Shown in pieces: positions 45,946-55,422 of a stretch of DNA of 64,000 bases (its first letter is position 1; each line of letters begins with the position of its first letter). The notes below the pieces were generated by a model. That model was not told the DNA's origin. It was given only the letters and a program-made list of their open reading frames with translations, and did no database searches. A program made the position numbers and the translations under genes. Source of the stretch: 9FT-COMBO-48-23 sp963754385 (lineage in GTDB: Bacteria > Chloroflexota > Dehalococcoidia > GIF9 > UBA5629). Location of the stretch: NCBI GenBank assembly GCA_963754385.1, contig CAVWGE010000003.1, positions 245,249 through 309,248 on the forward strand, in the 5' to 3' direction.

Positions 45946-45968
45946 GTTGCACCTCTTTCCTATTCAAT

Positions 45969-46937
45969 CTATTCCTTAGCAACTTTTCTCTGCAATATCG
46001 AAGAAGGTAGCGCGAACCGATATGCATACCCCACGGGGTCAAGAATCTGGTCTGCAAGCCTAGCTATATCATCATCGTTCTGTACGTCTAAAATCGACGC
46101 CAGGGCTGAGATAAATTTAGCTCCGGAATCCTCAACTCCTTCCACAGGACCGAAACATCCCCGACACGGGATATTTATGTCTATACAAGCTTCTCCACAA
46201 CCATCACGAGTAGCCGGTCCCAAGCAGATTATTCCTTGCGCCAAAAAACAAACATCCGGTTCTGCCTCCACTTCGTGAATCCTTTTTATCTCTCTTATTG
46301 CCATCCTCTCAGGTTTCGATTTGTTTCGCTTACAGCTATCGCATAAAGCTCTGTGAGGCGCCAGTGTTGAGCCCTTTGGGGGAAGCTTATTCTCTAGTAC
46401 CGCACTTATAGCGGCTATCACTAGATGCGGAGGAGGAGGACATCCCGGTAAGTAATAATCAACAGGGATTATGTCATTCAACGCATAGACACGGTTATAA
46501 AATTCAGGAAGTGTTAGCGTCTTACCATTTACAACGGTGCTTGTCTGGGGATATTTACCGTCAGGATTGATTAAAGTCGGGGCATCACGATAGACCCAGT
46601 TGAAAATGTCATCTTTGGTGGTTAAATTGGCTAGGCCAGGCGTCCCACCGAGACAGGCACAGGCACCGAAGGCGAGAACTAGCTGAGACTTTTCTCTGAG
46701 CAGTTTTGCTACCTCTTCTTGCTCAGAGTTTCTGATATTTCCGTTTAGAATACTCAATATAATTTCATCATCCTTCATGGCTTTGATGCTGTCATACTTA
46801 AAATCAAGCGCCACCGGCCAGAAAATTAAATCAACCGCGTTGGCTACACCAAGAATCACTTCGTTTATGTCGACAACCGCCTCATCACAACCACCACAAC
46901 CCCCCAACCAGCAAATTGCAACCTTCGGTTTCGCCAT
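45969..46937 (-). CDS. mvhG: [NiFe]-hydrogenase small subunit, MvhG-like
   Basis: 322 residues. CWLGGCGGCDEAVVD near 9-23 (proximal cluster), FGACACLGGTPG near 91-102, LPGCPPPPHLV near 165, and downstream cysteines (ALCDSCKR, CFLAQGIICLGPAT, CGEACIDINIPCRGCFG) for medial and distal clusters. No Tat signal, so cytoplasmic. One base separates its start from mvhD. Confidence 0.9.
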   Translation of the reverse strand: MAKPKVAICWLGGCGGCDEAVVDINEVILGVANAVDLIFWPVALDFKYDSIKAMKDDEIILSILNGNIRNSEQEEVAKLLREKSQLVLAFGACACLGGTPGLANLTTKDDIFNWVYRDAPTLINPDGKYPQTSTVVNGKTLTLPEFYNRVYALNDIIPVDYYLPGCPPPPHLVIAAISAVLENKLPPKGSTLAPHRALCDSCKRNKSKPERMAIREIKRIHEVEAEPDVCFLAQGIICLGPATRDGCGEACIDINIPCRGCFGPVEGVEDSGAKFISALASILDVQNDDDIARLADQILDPVGYAYRFALPSSILQRKVAKE

Positions 46938-46938
46938 T

Positions 46939-47394
46939 TTATTTCTCCCTTCCAGCTTTTATTGCTTCTTTCTGGGACATCTTTTCAGGCACCGTATTAC
47001 TCTTCCGTGGCCCTAACTTCACCAGTTCCTTTTTCATCTCTTTCACCAACTGCGGGATTCTGTGACCTTCGGGGTCAACTGACAGCTCTATCCTAATCCT
47101 TCCCTTCTCTATGCCCATGGACTCCAACATCCTGCGGAGGAGATATACTCTCTTTTTTGCTTCATAATTACCATCCTGGTAATGACAATCACCCTCAGGA
47201 CAACCGAGTATCAAGACTCCATCGGCCCCTTTTTCAAACGCCTCCATCATGTGCGTGGTATCAATCTTTCCAGTACAAATGATAGGTAGCCAGTTCTCTA
47301 TTTTCTTGGAGAGAGCAGCCTCATCTGCCAGATAACCCCAGCTGAACTGACAGGAAAAACACACTAATTTCGGTTCATATTGGCTCAATTTCAT
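46939..47394 (-). CDS. mvhD: Hydrogenase iron-sulfur subunit MvhD
   Basis: 151 residues from ATG 47394, just after AAGGGGG; an upstream in-frame TTG overlaps that site. CFSCQFSWGYLAD near 12, VLILGCPEGDCHYQDGNYEA near 78-97 and LRRMLESMGIEKGRIRIE are MvhD hallmarks. In methanogens MvhD carries a [2Fe-2S] cluster and docks the hydrogenase to HdrA. Here the gene upstream is a GltD-like flavoprotein instead of HdrA. Confidence 0.92.
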   Translation of the reverse strand: MKLSQYEPKLVCFSCQFSWGYLADEAALSKKIENWLPIICTGKIDTTHMMEAFEKGADGVLILGCPEGDCHYQDGNYEAKKRVYLLRRMLESMGIEKGRIRIELSVDPEGHRIPQLVKEMKKELVKLGPRKSNTVPEKMSQKEAIKAGREK

Positions 47395-47423
47395 CCCCCT
47401 TAACAATAATTTACCTCGAACAT

Positions 47424-49217
47424 CTACGACAAAGATGCGTATACTTTGGCTATTTTATCTGCTGTATCTTCGTCAACCATTTTTCTTGCCTGAGACGGGC
47501 AAGCCACAATGCACATCCCACAAGATTTGCATCTAAACATATCGGTTTCAGATACTATTTTGTCGCCTGCATTAACCAACCGAGCTGCATAATAATTGCA
47601 GGTATAGACGCAATGACCACAGCCGCTACATCTAGCAACGTCAACCTCCACTGGACTTAAAGATTTCTGAAAACCAATGGACAAGCATGCTTTACAGGAT
47701 AAGCAGGGACCGCAAGTAACACACCTCTTCGCCTCCTCTATAGCCTCTTTTAACGTGAAACCCTTTTCAAAAAGTTGGAAGTGCATTCTGTTCTCGGGTG
47801 GTATCCATGGCACCTCAGGTTCAGGCTTGTAGTCTCTCCGAATCGGGATCTCGTACCCCTCGTAATCCCTTCTCCGCCCCTCCTTCATATCCACTCCCCT
47901 CAGATACCTATCAATCGATTCCGCAGCCACAAGACCTTCACCCATGGCTTCGACCATGAAGCCGACTCTTCTGATGTCACCACCTATGAATACCCAGGGC
48001 TTGCTTGAACTCTGTAATGTTAAATGGTCTACATCAAGTCCACCCCGTTCATTCAAAAGATTTTCCTTCTGCAGCAAAGGCCTATCGGGTGCCTGTCCTA
48101 CTGTGATTATTAGTATATCCCCCGTTAAATCTATGCAGTCAGTACAATCGAACCTCGGATTAAAGCCTTCTTCGTCAAATACACTAACACACGCCGGACA
48201 ATCGATTCCTTTGAATCTGCCATTTTGTCCAGCAATCTTTCTCACACCGCGGCTATATACTGTTCTTATACCCTCCTCCCACGCACCACGTATCTCCTCT
48301 TCGTCAGCAGGTATGCCATCTTTGATGTCCTTGTCCTCACACTCAAGGCATACGATAGTTACCTCTCCACCTTGCCTCTTAACTGACCTGGCCACATCAA
48401 AGGCTACATTTCCGCCTCCTGTAACTATGACTTTTTTGCCCTTGAAATAATCTGGTGCGATATTATTATGGCTAACTTCATACAGATAGGTATGTCCGTA
48501 CATTACACCTGATAGGTCTTGTCCCTCTACAAGCTTACCCTCAAAGGTTAAGACTCTGGGATACGGCAATCCTGTCGCCAGAAAAACTGCCTTAAAACCC
48601 TCTTTCCTCAGCTTATCCAGTGTCAGTTCTCCCGACCCAAGCCGGCTGTTGTATCTAACATCTATATCAGCAATCCTTACAAGGTTATCGAATGTCGTCT
48701 GCAAAACATCTTTGGGCAGGCGGTAGTCTGGCACCAGCCACAGTGCTCCACCAAGACGGTCAGAAGCCTCGATTATCGTTGCTTTATAACCTTTCTTGCT
48801 TAAATGGTAGGCGCACATCAGACCACCAGGCCCACCACCTATGACAGCCACCTTTTCCTTGTTTTTGAGTGCCTTAAATTTCTCTCGTTCCTTCAAATGT
48901 TCGGTATATACATCCGATAGGAATCTCTTAAGTAGCCTTCTCTTGATAGCCCCACCTTTATCAGCATAATTACATTCCAATTCACAGATACCGCAGATAT
49001 AACCACAGATGTTGAAGAAGGGGTTCTTGTCATAGAGGTAATCACTAATTTGGATTATACCTTCTCTTGCCAAATCTGGGTCATTCGGGAGAAGAGAAAT
49101 CAGCACGTTCGTCCGCTGGATATCTTCATTTATCGGGCATTTGATTTGACACGGTGGCAGACATTGCTTCACCGCCATATCCGCATGCATGACTCCGGTA
49201 GAATCAGTTTTCCACAT
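47424..49217 (-). CDS. GltD-like FAD/NAD(P)-binding iron-sulfur oxidoreductase in the Mvh operon
   Basis: 597 residues. N-terminal iron-sulfur domain with cysteines at 19, 23, 27 and 71, 75, 78, 82 (CGYICGICELEC), as in the GltD/NfnL/DPYD family. FAD motif VAVIGGGPGGLMCA near 124-135; second dinucleotide motif VIVTGGGNVAFDVA near 270. The C-terminal ~110 residues hold further cysteine clusters: CVTCGPCLSCKAC, CSGCGHCVYTC and CKSCGMCIVAC. First gene of the operon; mvhD starts 29 bases after. It probably takes electrons from MvhD and replaces HdrA or feeds NAD(P) and ferredoxin. No HdrB/HdrC seen. Confidence 0.85.
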   Translation of the reverse strand: MWKTDSTGVMHADMAVKQCLPPCQIKCPINEDIQRTNVLISLLPNDPDLAREGIIQISDYLYDKNPFFNICGYICGICELECNYADKGGAIKRRLLKRFLSDVYTEHLKEREKFKALKNKEKVAVIGGGPGGLMCAYHLSKKGYKATIIEASDRLGGALWLVPDYRLPKDVLQTTFDNLVRIADIDVRYNSRLGSGELTLDKLRKEGFKAVFLATGLPYPRVLTFEGKLVEGQDLSGVMYGHTYLYEVSHNNIAPDYFKGKKVIVTGGGNVAFDVARSVKRQGGEVTIVCLECEDKDIKDGIPADEEEIRGAWEEGIRTVYSRGVRKIAGQNGRFKGIDCPACVSVFDEEGFNPRFDCTDCIDLTGDILIITVGQAPDRPLLQKENLLNERGGLDVDHLTLQSSSKPWVFIGGDIRRVGFMVEAMGEGLVAAESIDRYLRGVDMKEGRRRDYEGYEIPIRRDYKPEPEVPWIPPENRMHFQLFEKGFTLKEAIEEAKRCVTCGPCLSCKACLSIGFQKSLSPVEVDVARCSGCGHCVYTCNYYAARLVNAGDKIVSETDMFRCKSCGMCIVACPSQARKMVDEDTADKIAKVYASLS

Positions 49218-49796
49218 AATTAAACCTCCTTAGAAAGTGCGGAATTTCCTAATCTAACAGTAAAGCATCCGAGAATAAATATATTAGAATTTAAATATAG
49301 CGTATCGAATTGCGCCATCGCTGCAATTGTACTTCTTTTGCTGAACTGTGCCGCTGTGAACACAAAAACCAAATAATTATACCTAATTACAATCTAAAGA
49401 AACAAGCTATCATGCCTATTTCTATTCAAAAAAATTGGCAATTACACTTACTGATATTCAAAAACAATCTGGATTGCTGTTCTAATCAAGCCTTAAACCG
49501 GGCGGCCATATACCCACCAGAAAGCCCAAAACCCATGTGCCGCCCTTGAAATAAAGACAAGCAAAGAGGGTATATGCCTCCAATACACTGTGAGAACACA
49601 GCATCTTTGCAGCCAATGATAAGCAATTGATATAATTCGACAGTTATGCAAGTTATATTCTTTTCAACCAAATGCCAAACATCTCCAGATGAATCTAAAG
49701 TTCCCCAAAAAATAGGTGCAAAAGACGATGCGATAAGCTTCAGCACATTGCTAGACTTACCTTTGATATAAATTAGCCATGCTTTAGGAGGTGCCC
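49218..49796. promoter_or_regulatory. Divergent control region between the two hydrogenase operons
   Basis: About 580 AT-rich bases without a credible gene. For the minus operon: TTGTTT (49405-49400), 18-base spacer, TATAAT (49381-49376). For the plus operon a TATAAT at about 49630 lacks a good -35. GGGCGGC (49500-49506) pairs with GCCGCCC (49539-49545), and CATATACCC (49507-49515) with GGGTATATG (49568-49576). The two pairings interleave, as in a pseudoknot or in mutually exclusive hairpins. Confidence 0.4.
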
Positions 49797-50309
49797 TTGA
49801 AGCAGACAAATAAATCTACGCCACCTAAGTCACAAGCCGGCAAAGAGATCAGCAGCAAAACCCTACAAGAAATCCGAAAAATAGTCGAGACTACGAATGG
49901 CCAGGCAGGAGCTCCAATACGTGTGTTACAGCAAGTACAGGGGATTGTAGGCTACCTGCCGCCAGAAGTTCTGAAAACTGTCTCTAAGGAAATGAGTATC
50001 CCACTAAGCGAACTCTACGGTATAACGAGCTTCTACTCATTTTTTTCGATGGTTCCAAAGGGTAAATATGTGATTCAGGTCTGCCTAGGCACCAGTTGCT
50101 ACGTCAAAGGAGCGGAAAGACTCATCAGAACATTGAAGCGCGACTTCAACCTGGAATCAGGAGGAATCACTCCGGATGGCAAATTCTCTCTTGAGACAGT
50201 AAGATGCCTTGGCTGCTGCGGGCTATCTCCGGTTATGGCAATAAGGGAAAATGTCTATAGAAAGGTAAAGCCAAGCCAGATAAAAGACATCATGACTTCG
50301 TATAAATAG
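49797..50309 (+). CDS. hoxE: HoxE/NuoE-like thioredoxin-fold [2Fe-2S] subunit
   Basis: 170 residues from TTG 49797, five bases after AGGAGG; the in-frame GTG at 49791 overlaps that site. GAPIRVLQQVQGIVGYLPPE near 38-57, SELYGITSFYSFFSMVPKGK near 70, then CLGTSC near 97-102 and RCLGCCGLSPV near 137: the four cysteines of the [2Fe-2S] cluster. It forms the diaphorase with HoxF. First gene of the plus-strand hydrogenase operon. Confidence 0.92.
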   Translation: MKQTNKSTPPKSQAGKEISSKTLQEIRKIVETTNGQAGAPIRVLQQVQGIVGYLPPEVLKTVSKEMSIPLSELYGITSFYSFFSMVPKGKYVIQVCLGTSCYVKGAERLIRTLKRDFNLESGGITPDGKFSLETVRCLGCCGLSPVMAIRENVYRKVKPSQIKDIMTSYK

Positions 50310-50318
50310 GAGAATGAG

Positions 50319-53300
50319 ATGAAACCACTTGCATCTGTAGAAGAATTTACAAAGCTTAGAGACAAAATCCGTGAGAAACTGTCGAGACAAGACAAGAAGA
50401 TCCAAGTCAGGGTTCATCTCGGCACATGTGGTATATCTTCGGGAGCAAACAAGGTACTCGCAGCTTTTCAACAAGAGGTGGAAAGACGCAAACTATCAGA
50501 TGTCACCGTGCTTAAAGCAGCATGCATCGGTTTGTGTGACAGGGAACCAGTAGTAACAATTGTCCATCCCACAAAAGGCAAGACTACCTATTACGATCTC
50601 ACAGAGGATAAAGTCCCACAGATTATTGAGCAACATCTTGTTCGAAATAAGGTAGTGGAGGAATGGGAGCTAAATACTGATGACCCTTTGCTCAAGCTAC
50701 AAGAGATAAGGGTAATGCATAACCAAGACCTCGACCCTATGAACATAGAGGAATACATAGCCAGAGATGGCTATCAAGCCCTGGCTAAGGCTTTAACCCA
50801 AATGAAGCCAGAAGACGTCATTGCAGAAATCGGGCGGGCTGGCTTGAGAGGACGTGGAGGAGCCGGCTTCCCCACAGGCACAAAATGGACATTCGTTCGC
50901 AACGCGACTAGCGATGAAAAATACGTTGTTTGCAACGGTGATGAGGGTGACCCGGGTGCTTATATGAACCGCGCCGTACTTGAAGGAAATCCACACTCTA
51001 TAATTGAAGGAATGGCAATAGGAGCCTATGCCATAGGCAATGTGCGTCAAGGCTATGCTTATGTCCGCGCTGAATACCCCCTTGCTATTGAGACATTGAA
51101 TCATGCTATAACCAAGGCTCGAGAATACGGACTTCTGGGGAAAAACATGCTGGGCACTGGTTTCCAATTCGACCTGGATATATTTCCAGGCGCTGGTGCC
51201 TTTGTTTGTGGTGAGGAGACTGCCCTTTTAACCTCCATCGAAGGAAAACGAGGAAATCCACGCCAGCGACCTCCATTCCCAGCCAACAAAGGGCTTTTCG
51301 GTAAGCCTACCACGCTCAATAATGTAGAGACTTGGTCAAACATCCCGCAGATAATCTGGAAAGGGGCCGATTGGTTCGGAAGCGTCGGCACTGCTAGCAG
51401 TAAAGGTACAAAGACACTGTGTCTGGTAGGAAAAGTTAACAACACCGGGCTGGTTGAGGTTCCATTGGGTACTAGCCTGGGCAAGATTGTGTTTGACATC
51501 GGCGGAGGCATACCCGGCAGCAAAAAGTTCAAAGCAGTCCAGATAGGCGGCCCATCCGGCGGCGTTATCCCAATCGAACATTTGAATACACCTGTCGACT
51601 ATGAAGCCGTCACCGCTTTGGGCGCAATTATGGGCTCGGGCGGTCTTGTCGTCATGGATGAGGATAGCTGCATGGTCGATGTAGCAAAATTCTTCCTTCA
51701 GTTCACCAAGGATGAGTCCTGTGGTAAATGCACTCCATGCCGGGCAGGCATACCAAAGATGCTTGCCTTCCTCACCAAGATAGCCGAAGGTAAGGGGACA
51801 ATTGAAGACCTTGACACGCTTTCAGAGCTGGCTGAAATGGTTGGCTCAGCTTCCATCTGTGGTCTGGGACAAACAGCCCCCAATCCGGTTTTAACTACAC
51901 TACGCCACTTTCGAGATGAATACGAAGCTCATATAATAGACAAAAAGTGCCCGGCTGTAGTCTGTCAGGCTCTATTCAGAGCCCCTTGTCAGGGTACCTG
52001 CCCTGTAGGACTCGATGCCCCAGGTTACATTGCTCTAATAAAAGAGAGTAATTTCGAACAGGCTTGCCGCGTAATTATGCAGCGGCTTCCTTTACCCTTG
52101 AGCGTTGGGCGGGTATGCCCCCACCCTTGCGAGAGCAAGTGCCGGCGCCAGCAGGTCGAGGAGCCGATAGCCATCAGACATCTCCACAGGTTCGCTGCCG
52201 ATTATGCCTTTGAGCACGGGTTCGAATATATTCCGCAAATAAAAGAGCGGAAAAAAGATAAGCTAGCCATTATCGGTGCAGGGCCAGCAGGTTTGTCGGC
52301 TGCTTGGGACCTTGCCCACGAAGGATATCAAGTTACAATATTTGAAGCTCTACCTGTAGCCGGAGGCATGTTAGCCGTTGGTATCCCCGAGTACCGATTA
52401 CCCAAAGACCTCCTCAAGAAAGAGATTAATATTATCAAAAAGCTCGGGGTAGACATAAAATTAAACACACGCATTGAGGATATTGAGTCCTTGCTTGGAG
52501 ACAATAAATATCAAGCTGTGTTCATCGCCACAGGCGCCCATAAGGGAGATAAGATGAAGATACCGGGCGAAGGCCTGGCAGGAGTCTTCGACGCAATTGA
52601 CTTCTTGAAACAAGCAAATCTGGGAAAAGAAATAAAGGTGGGGCAAAAAGTAGCTGTCGTCGGCGGTGGTAACTCCGCCATTGATGCAGCCCGGGTAGCT
52701 CTTAGAAAAGGTGCCAAGGAAGTTAACATCCTTTATCGGCGAGAGAAGAGGGACATGCCGGCGCTGGCAGAGGAGATAGTGGCTGCTGAGGAGGAAGGTA
52801 TTCACATACATTGCCTGACAGCCCCTACTAAGGTTCTGGGCGATAATGGCATAGTCACCGGGCTAGAATGTATTCGCATGGAACTGAAGGAATTTGATAC
52901 AAGTGGAAGAAGGACCCCTTATCCAATCCAAGGGTCTGAATATAAGATAAATGCAGATACAGTTATCGAAGCTACAGGTCAAAGACCTGATACTTCGTTT
53001 TTGGGTGGAGACGGAGTCGGCGTGGCTAAAGGTGGAACTATAGTTGCCGACCCAAGAACCCTCGCTACCGGCCACAAAGGCGTTTTCGCAGGAGGAGACG
53101 CAGTTACAGGTGCAGCCACAGTAATCGAAGCAATTGCTGCGGGACAGAGAGCAGCTTCTTCTATAAAAAGATATCTCCGGGGAGAGAAACTCTCACCATT
53201 AGTAGAGCGCAATGGCTACGAGCCCATAGCTATCCCTTCCACGGCTCCTACTGAGGAGGAACTGAAAGAAAGACCTAGGGTGGCGATTGTGGAGGTTCAC

Positions 53301-53411
53301 AGCGCTGAGAGAAAAACTTCTTTCCAAGAGGCAATCTTGCCCTATAGTCCGAAGGAAGCTAAAAACGAAGGGGGCCGCTGTCTTAGATGTGACCTTGAGG
53401 CAGGAGAATAA
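50319..53411 (+). CDS. hoxF: HoxF/NuoF-like diaphorase subunit fused to a GltD/NfnL-like flavoprotein module
   Basis: 1030 residues. Residues ~25-110: thioredoxin-like [2Fe-2S] domain (Cys37, 69, 73). Residues ~140-530: NuoF/HoxF with NADH/FMN motifs GRAGLRGRGGAGFPTGTKW (172-190) and NGDEGDPGAY (206-215), and a [4Fe-4S] site at Cys468, 471, 474, 514. Residues ~540-1025: iron-sulfur domain with eight cysteines (544-608), FAD motif IIGAGPAGLSAAWDLA (651-666) and NAD(P) motif VAVVGGGNSAIDAA (778-791), as in NADPH-binding NfnL/GltD. Normal HoxF is about 550 residues. One chain may thus hold two flavins and two pyridine-nucleotide sites. Frame is continuous; no frameshift seen. Confidence 0.9.
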   Translation: MKPLASVEEFTKLRDKIREKLSRQDKKIQVRVHLGTCGISSGANKVLAAFQQEVERRKLSDVTVLKAACIGLCDREPVVTIVHPTKGKTTYYDLTEDKVPQIIEQHLVRNKVVEEWELNTDDPLLKLQEIRVMHNQDLDPMNIEEYIARDGYQALAKALTQMKPEDVIAEIGRAGLRGRGGAGFPTGTKWTFVRNATSDEKYVVCNGDEGDPGAYMNRAVLEGNPHSIIEGMAIGAYAIGNVRQGYAYVRAEYPLAIETLNHAITKAREYGLLGKNMLGTGFQFDLDIFPGAGAFVCGEETALLTSIEGKRGNPRQRPPFPANKGLFGKPTTLNNVETWSNIPQIIWKGADWFGSVGTASSKGTKTLCLVGKVNNTGLVEVPLGTSLGKIVFDIGGGIPGSKKFKAVQIGGPSGGVIPIEHLNTPVDYEAVTALGAIMGSGGLVVMDEDSCMVDVAKFFLQFTKDESCGKCTPCRAGIPKMLAFLTKIAEGKGTIEDLDTLSELAEMVGSASICGLGQTAPNPVLTTLRHFRDEYEAHIIDKKCPAVVCQALFRAPCQGTCPVGLDAPGYIALIKESNFEQACRVIMQRLPLPLSVGRVCPHPCESKCRRQQVEEPIAIRHLHRFAADYAFEHGFEYIPQIKERKKDKLAIIGAGPAGLSAAWDLAHEGYQVTIFEALPVAGGMLAVGIPEYRLPKDLLKKEINIIKKLGVDIKLNTRIEDIESLLGDNKYQAVFIATGAHKGDKMKIPGEGLAGVFDAIDFLKQANLGKEIKVGQKVAVVGGGNSAIDAARVALRKGAKEVNILYRREKRDMPALAEEIVAAEEEGIHIHCLTAPTKVLGDNGIVTGLECIRMELKEFDTSGRRTPYPIQGSEYKINADTVIEATGQRPDTSFLGGDGVGVAKGGTIVADPRTLATGHKGVFAGGDAVTGAATVIEAIAAGQRAASSIKRYLRGEKLSPLVERNGYEPIAIPSTAPTEEELKERPRVAIVEVHSAERKTSFQEAILPYSPKEAKNEGGRCLRCDLEAGE

Positions 53412-53414
53412 GCG

Positions 53415-55403
53415 ATGAAAGAGATAACTCTAACAATCGATGGTAATCAGGTTAAAGGCAAAGAGGGTGATACTGTTCTCGATGTCTGTGAGGCTAACAA
53501 CATCTATGTGCCAACTCTCTGCCATTTGAAGGGGCTGACTGATGTCGGCGCTTGCCGTATGTGTGTGGTCGAAATCGAGAGGGAGAGACGACCTGTGCCA
53601 GCCTGTACCTATCCAGTACGTGATGGTTTAGTTGTACAGACCAAAAATGAAAAACTGGAGAAATACCGCCGCCTTATCTTAGAATTGATGTTCACCGAAC
53701 GCAATCATCTTTGTGCTCAATGTGTAGCCAGCGGCGACTGTGAACTTCAGAGTCTCGCTTATAGATACCAAATGGACAATGCTCGTTATCCATATTCCTG
53801 GCCGCCATTACCACTGGATTCAGCACACGATTATCTTGTCATTGACCACAATCGGTGCATTTTATGTGGCCGATGTATCAGAACATGCGACGAAATTGTA
53901 GGTGTTCATACACTCGATTTTGGATACCGTGGCTGGAAAGATGTGGTAGTCGCTGACCTTAATCAACCTCTGGGGAAATCAACTTGTATATCCTGCGGAG
54001 CTTGTTTTCAAGCCTGTCCTACGGGAGCGATTTTTTCTAAGAGGAGTGCCTACAAGGGCAAACGTCCAGAATCCGAAGAGGTAATCAGCGTCTGCCCAAT
54101 ATGTGGCATCGGCTGCGAGATTAAAGCCTTTGTCAGGAACAACATGTTGATAAGAATAGACAGCGCTGACCCTGCCAAGCACCAAGGTTTACTCTGTTAC
54201 AAAGGACGCTTTGGTCCCCTAAGTCAAGCGCACACCCGAATTAAGACGCCGCTAGTGCGAAATGCCAGTGGCAAGCTCGAGCCTTGCTCCTTGAGCAAAG
54301 CCACAGATATAGTAGCCAAGAAACTTGGTGAGTTGAAAGTTCGACATGGTAGTAGCAGCATAGCCGGAGTGGCTTCAAGCCAAGCCAGCAGCGAGACAAT
54401 GAAAGCATTCAAGGAGTTTCTTACTGGCATAGTCGGCAGCAAGCTCATCGATAGCCTTGACGGAGACGATTATAGGGCTATTATTAAAGGCATTAGCAAT
54501 TTCCAAGATAAGGCAGATTTAAGTATCGAACCACCATTGGAAGAGATTTTTGAAGCTGACTGCGTGCTATTGGCAGGCGCTAACCCGTTTGAAAGCCATC
54601 CTGTAGCTGGGTCGTACATCGTCCGGGCAGTAAGACAGAACAAGGCAAGACTCATTGTTCTCGACCCGACACAAAATACCTTACCCGATGACACGACCGT
54701 ATGGTTGAAGCCGAAGAAAGGCAAGGAGACTTTAGCTCTCAAAAGTCTAGCTAAGACTATTATAGACAAAGGTTTGGTTAAGGATTCAGCCCGTATCAAA
54801 AAAACCGCTGCTTCACTTGACGATGTCAACGCTAAGCAAGGCGCTGAAGAAGCTGGAATCAATTATGATGAGCTCCTTGACACCGCTGAGATGCTCGGCA
54901 AATCCCATCACAGTGTTATTGTATACGGTGAAGGCATCCTACAACATCGAAATTCAGGATTAATAACAGCCCTACTTAACCTAGCAGCTGTTTCCGGAAG
55001 CCAAAGCGGTGGAAAACCACGAATCATATCCCTAAAACCTAAAGGAAATAGCCGTGGTGTTTGGGATATGGGGATAGCCAATGCTTCTGAGTCTGTAATA
55101 AATAATTTGGCTCAAAATGGTGTAAAAGCCCTATATCTACTCTTGGCAGACGACTATGTTGGGGCACGTGAATTGCCGGGGCTTCCCAAAGGAATAGAAT
55201 TCATGGTGGTTCAGTCCAGCTATCTGTCACCCCTAGTTCAAAAAGCCAATGTTGTTTTGCCCTCACCAATCTGGACAGAAATAGGTGGGAATTACACAAC
55301 TCTAGATGGCGTACCTATATCTGCATCGCGTCTAACCAACCCACCAGACGGGGTTAAGGCAGATTGGGAAACAATTAGCGAAATCTCAAGACGTTTTAAG
55401 TAA
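53415..55403 (+). CDS. NuoG/HoxU-like subunit with reduced molybdopterin-type domain
   Basis: 662 residues. [2Fe-2S] cysteines 36, 47, 50, 64; His98-Cys100-103-109 site; two ferredoxin clusters (148/151/154/158 and 191/194/197/201); then a formate-dehydrogenase/NuoG N7-type cluster (Cys227, 230, 234, 261) and a molybdopterin-oxidoreductase-like domain from ~270 to the end. No Cys or Sec ligand for molybdenum follows the LLCYKGRFG segment, and the protein is shorter than NuoG or FdhA, so the domain is probably structural. HoxU normally ends before residue 250. It wires HoxF to HoxY. Confidence 0.88.
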   Translation: MKEITLTIDGNQVKGKEGDTVLDVCEANNIYVPTLCHLKGLTDVGACRMCVVEIERERRPVPACTYPVRDGLVVQTKNEKLEKYRRLILELMFTERNHLCAQCVASGDCELQSLAYRYQMDNARYPYSWPPLPLDSAHDYLVIDHNRCILCGRCIRTCDEIVGVHTLDFGYRGWKDVVVADLNQPLGKSTCISCGACFQACPTGAIFSKRSAYKGKRPESEEVISVCPICGIGCEIKAFVRNNMLIRIDSADPAKHQGLLCYKGRFGPLSQAHTRIKTPLVRNASGKLEPCSLSKATDIVAKKLGELKVRHGSSSIAGVASSQASSETMKAFKEFLTGIVGSKLIDSLDGDDYRAIIKGISNFQDKADLSIEPPLEEIFEADCVLLAGANPFESHPVAGSYIVRAVRQNKARLIVLDPTQNTLPDDTTVWLKPKKGKETLALKSLAKTIIDKGLVKDSARIKKTAASLDDVNAKQGAEEAGINYDELLDTAEMLGKSHHSVIVYGEGILQHRNSGLITALLNLAAVSGSQSGGKPRIISLKPKGNSRGVWDMGIANASESVINNLAQNGVKALYLLLADDYVGARELPGLPKGIEFMVVQSSYLSPLVQKANVVLPSPIWTEIGGNYTTLDGVPISASRLTNPPDGVKADWETISEISRRFK

Positions 55404-55422
55404 TCAATGAGGAGTTAATCAT

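Noticed and set aside
49486..49809. 107-codon minus-strand frame between the hydrogenase operons
   Set aside because: No ribosome site, low-complexity-like composition, overlaps the hoxE start and the paired arms.
53415..55403. Active formate dehydrogenase fused to the hydrogenase
   Set aside because: No Cys or in-frame TGA (Sec) at the expected ligand position after the fourth cluster cysteine, and the domain is too short.
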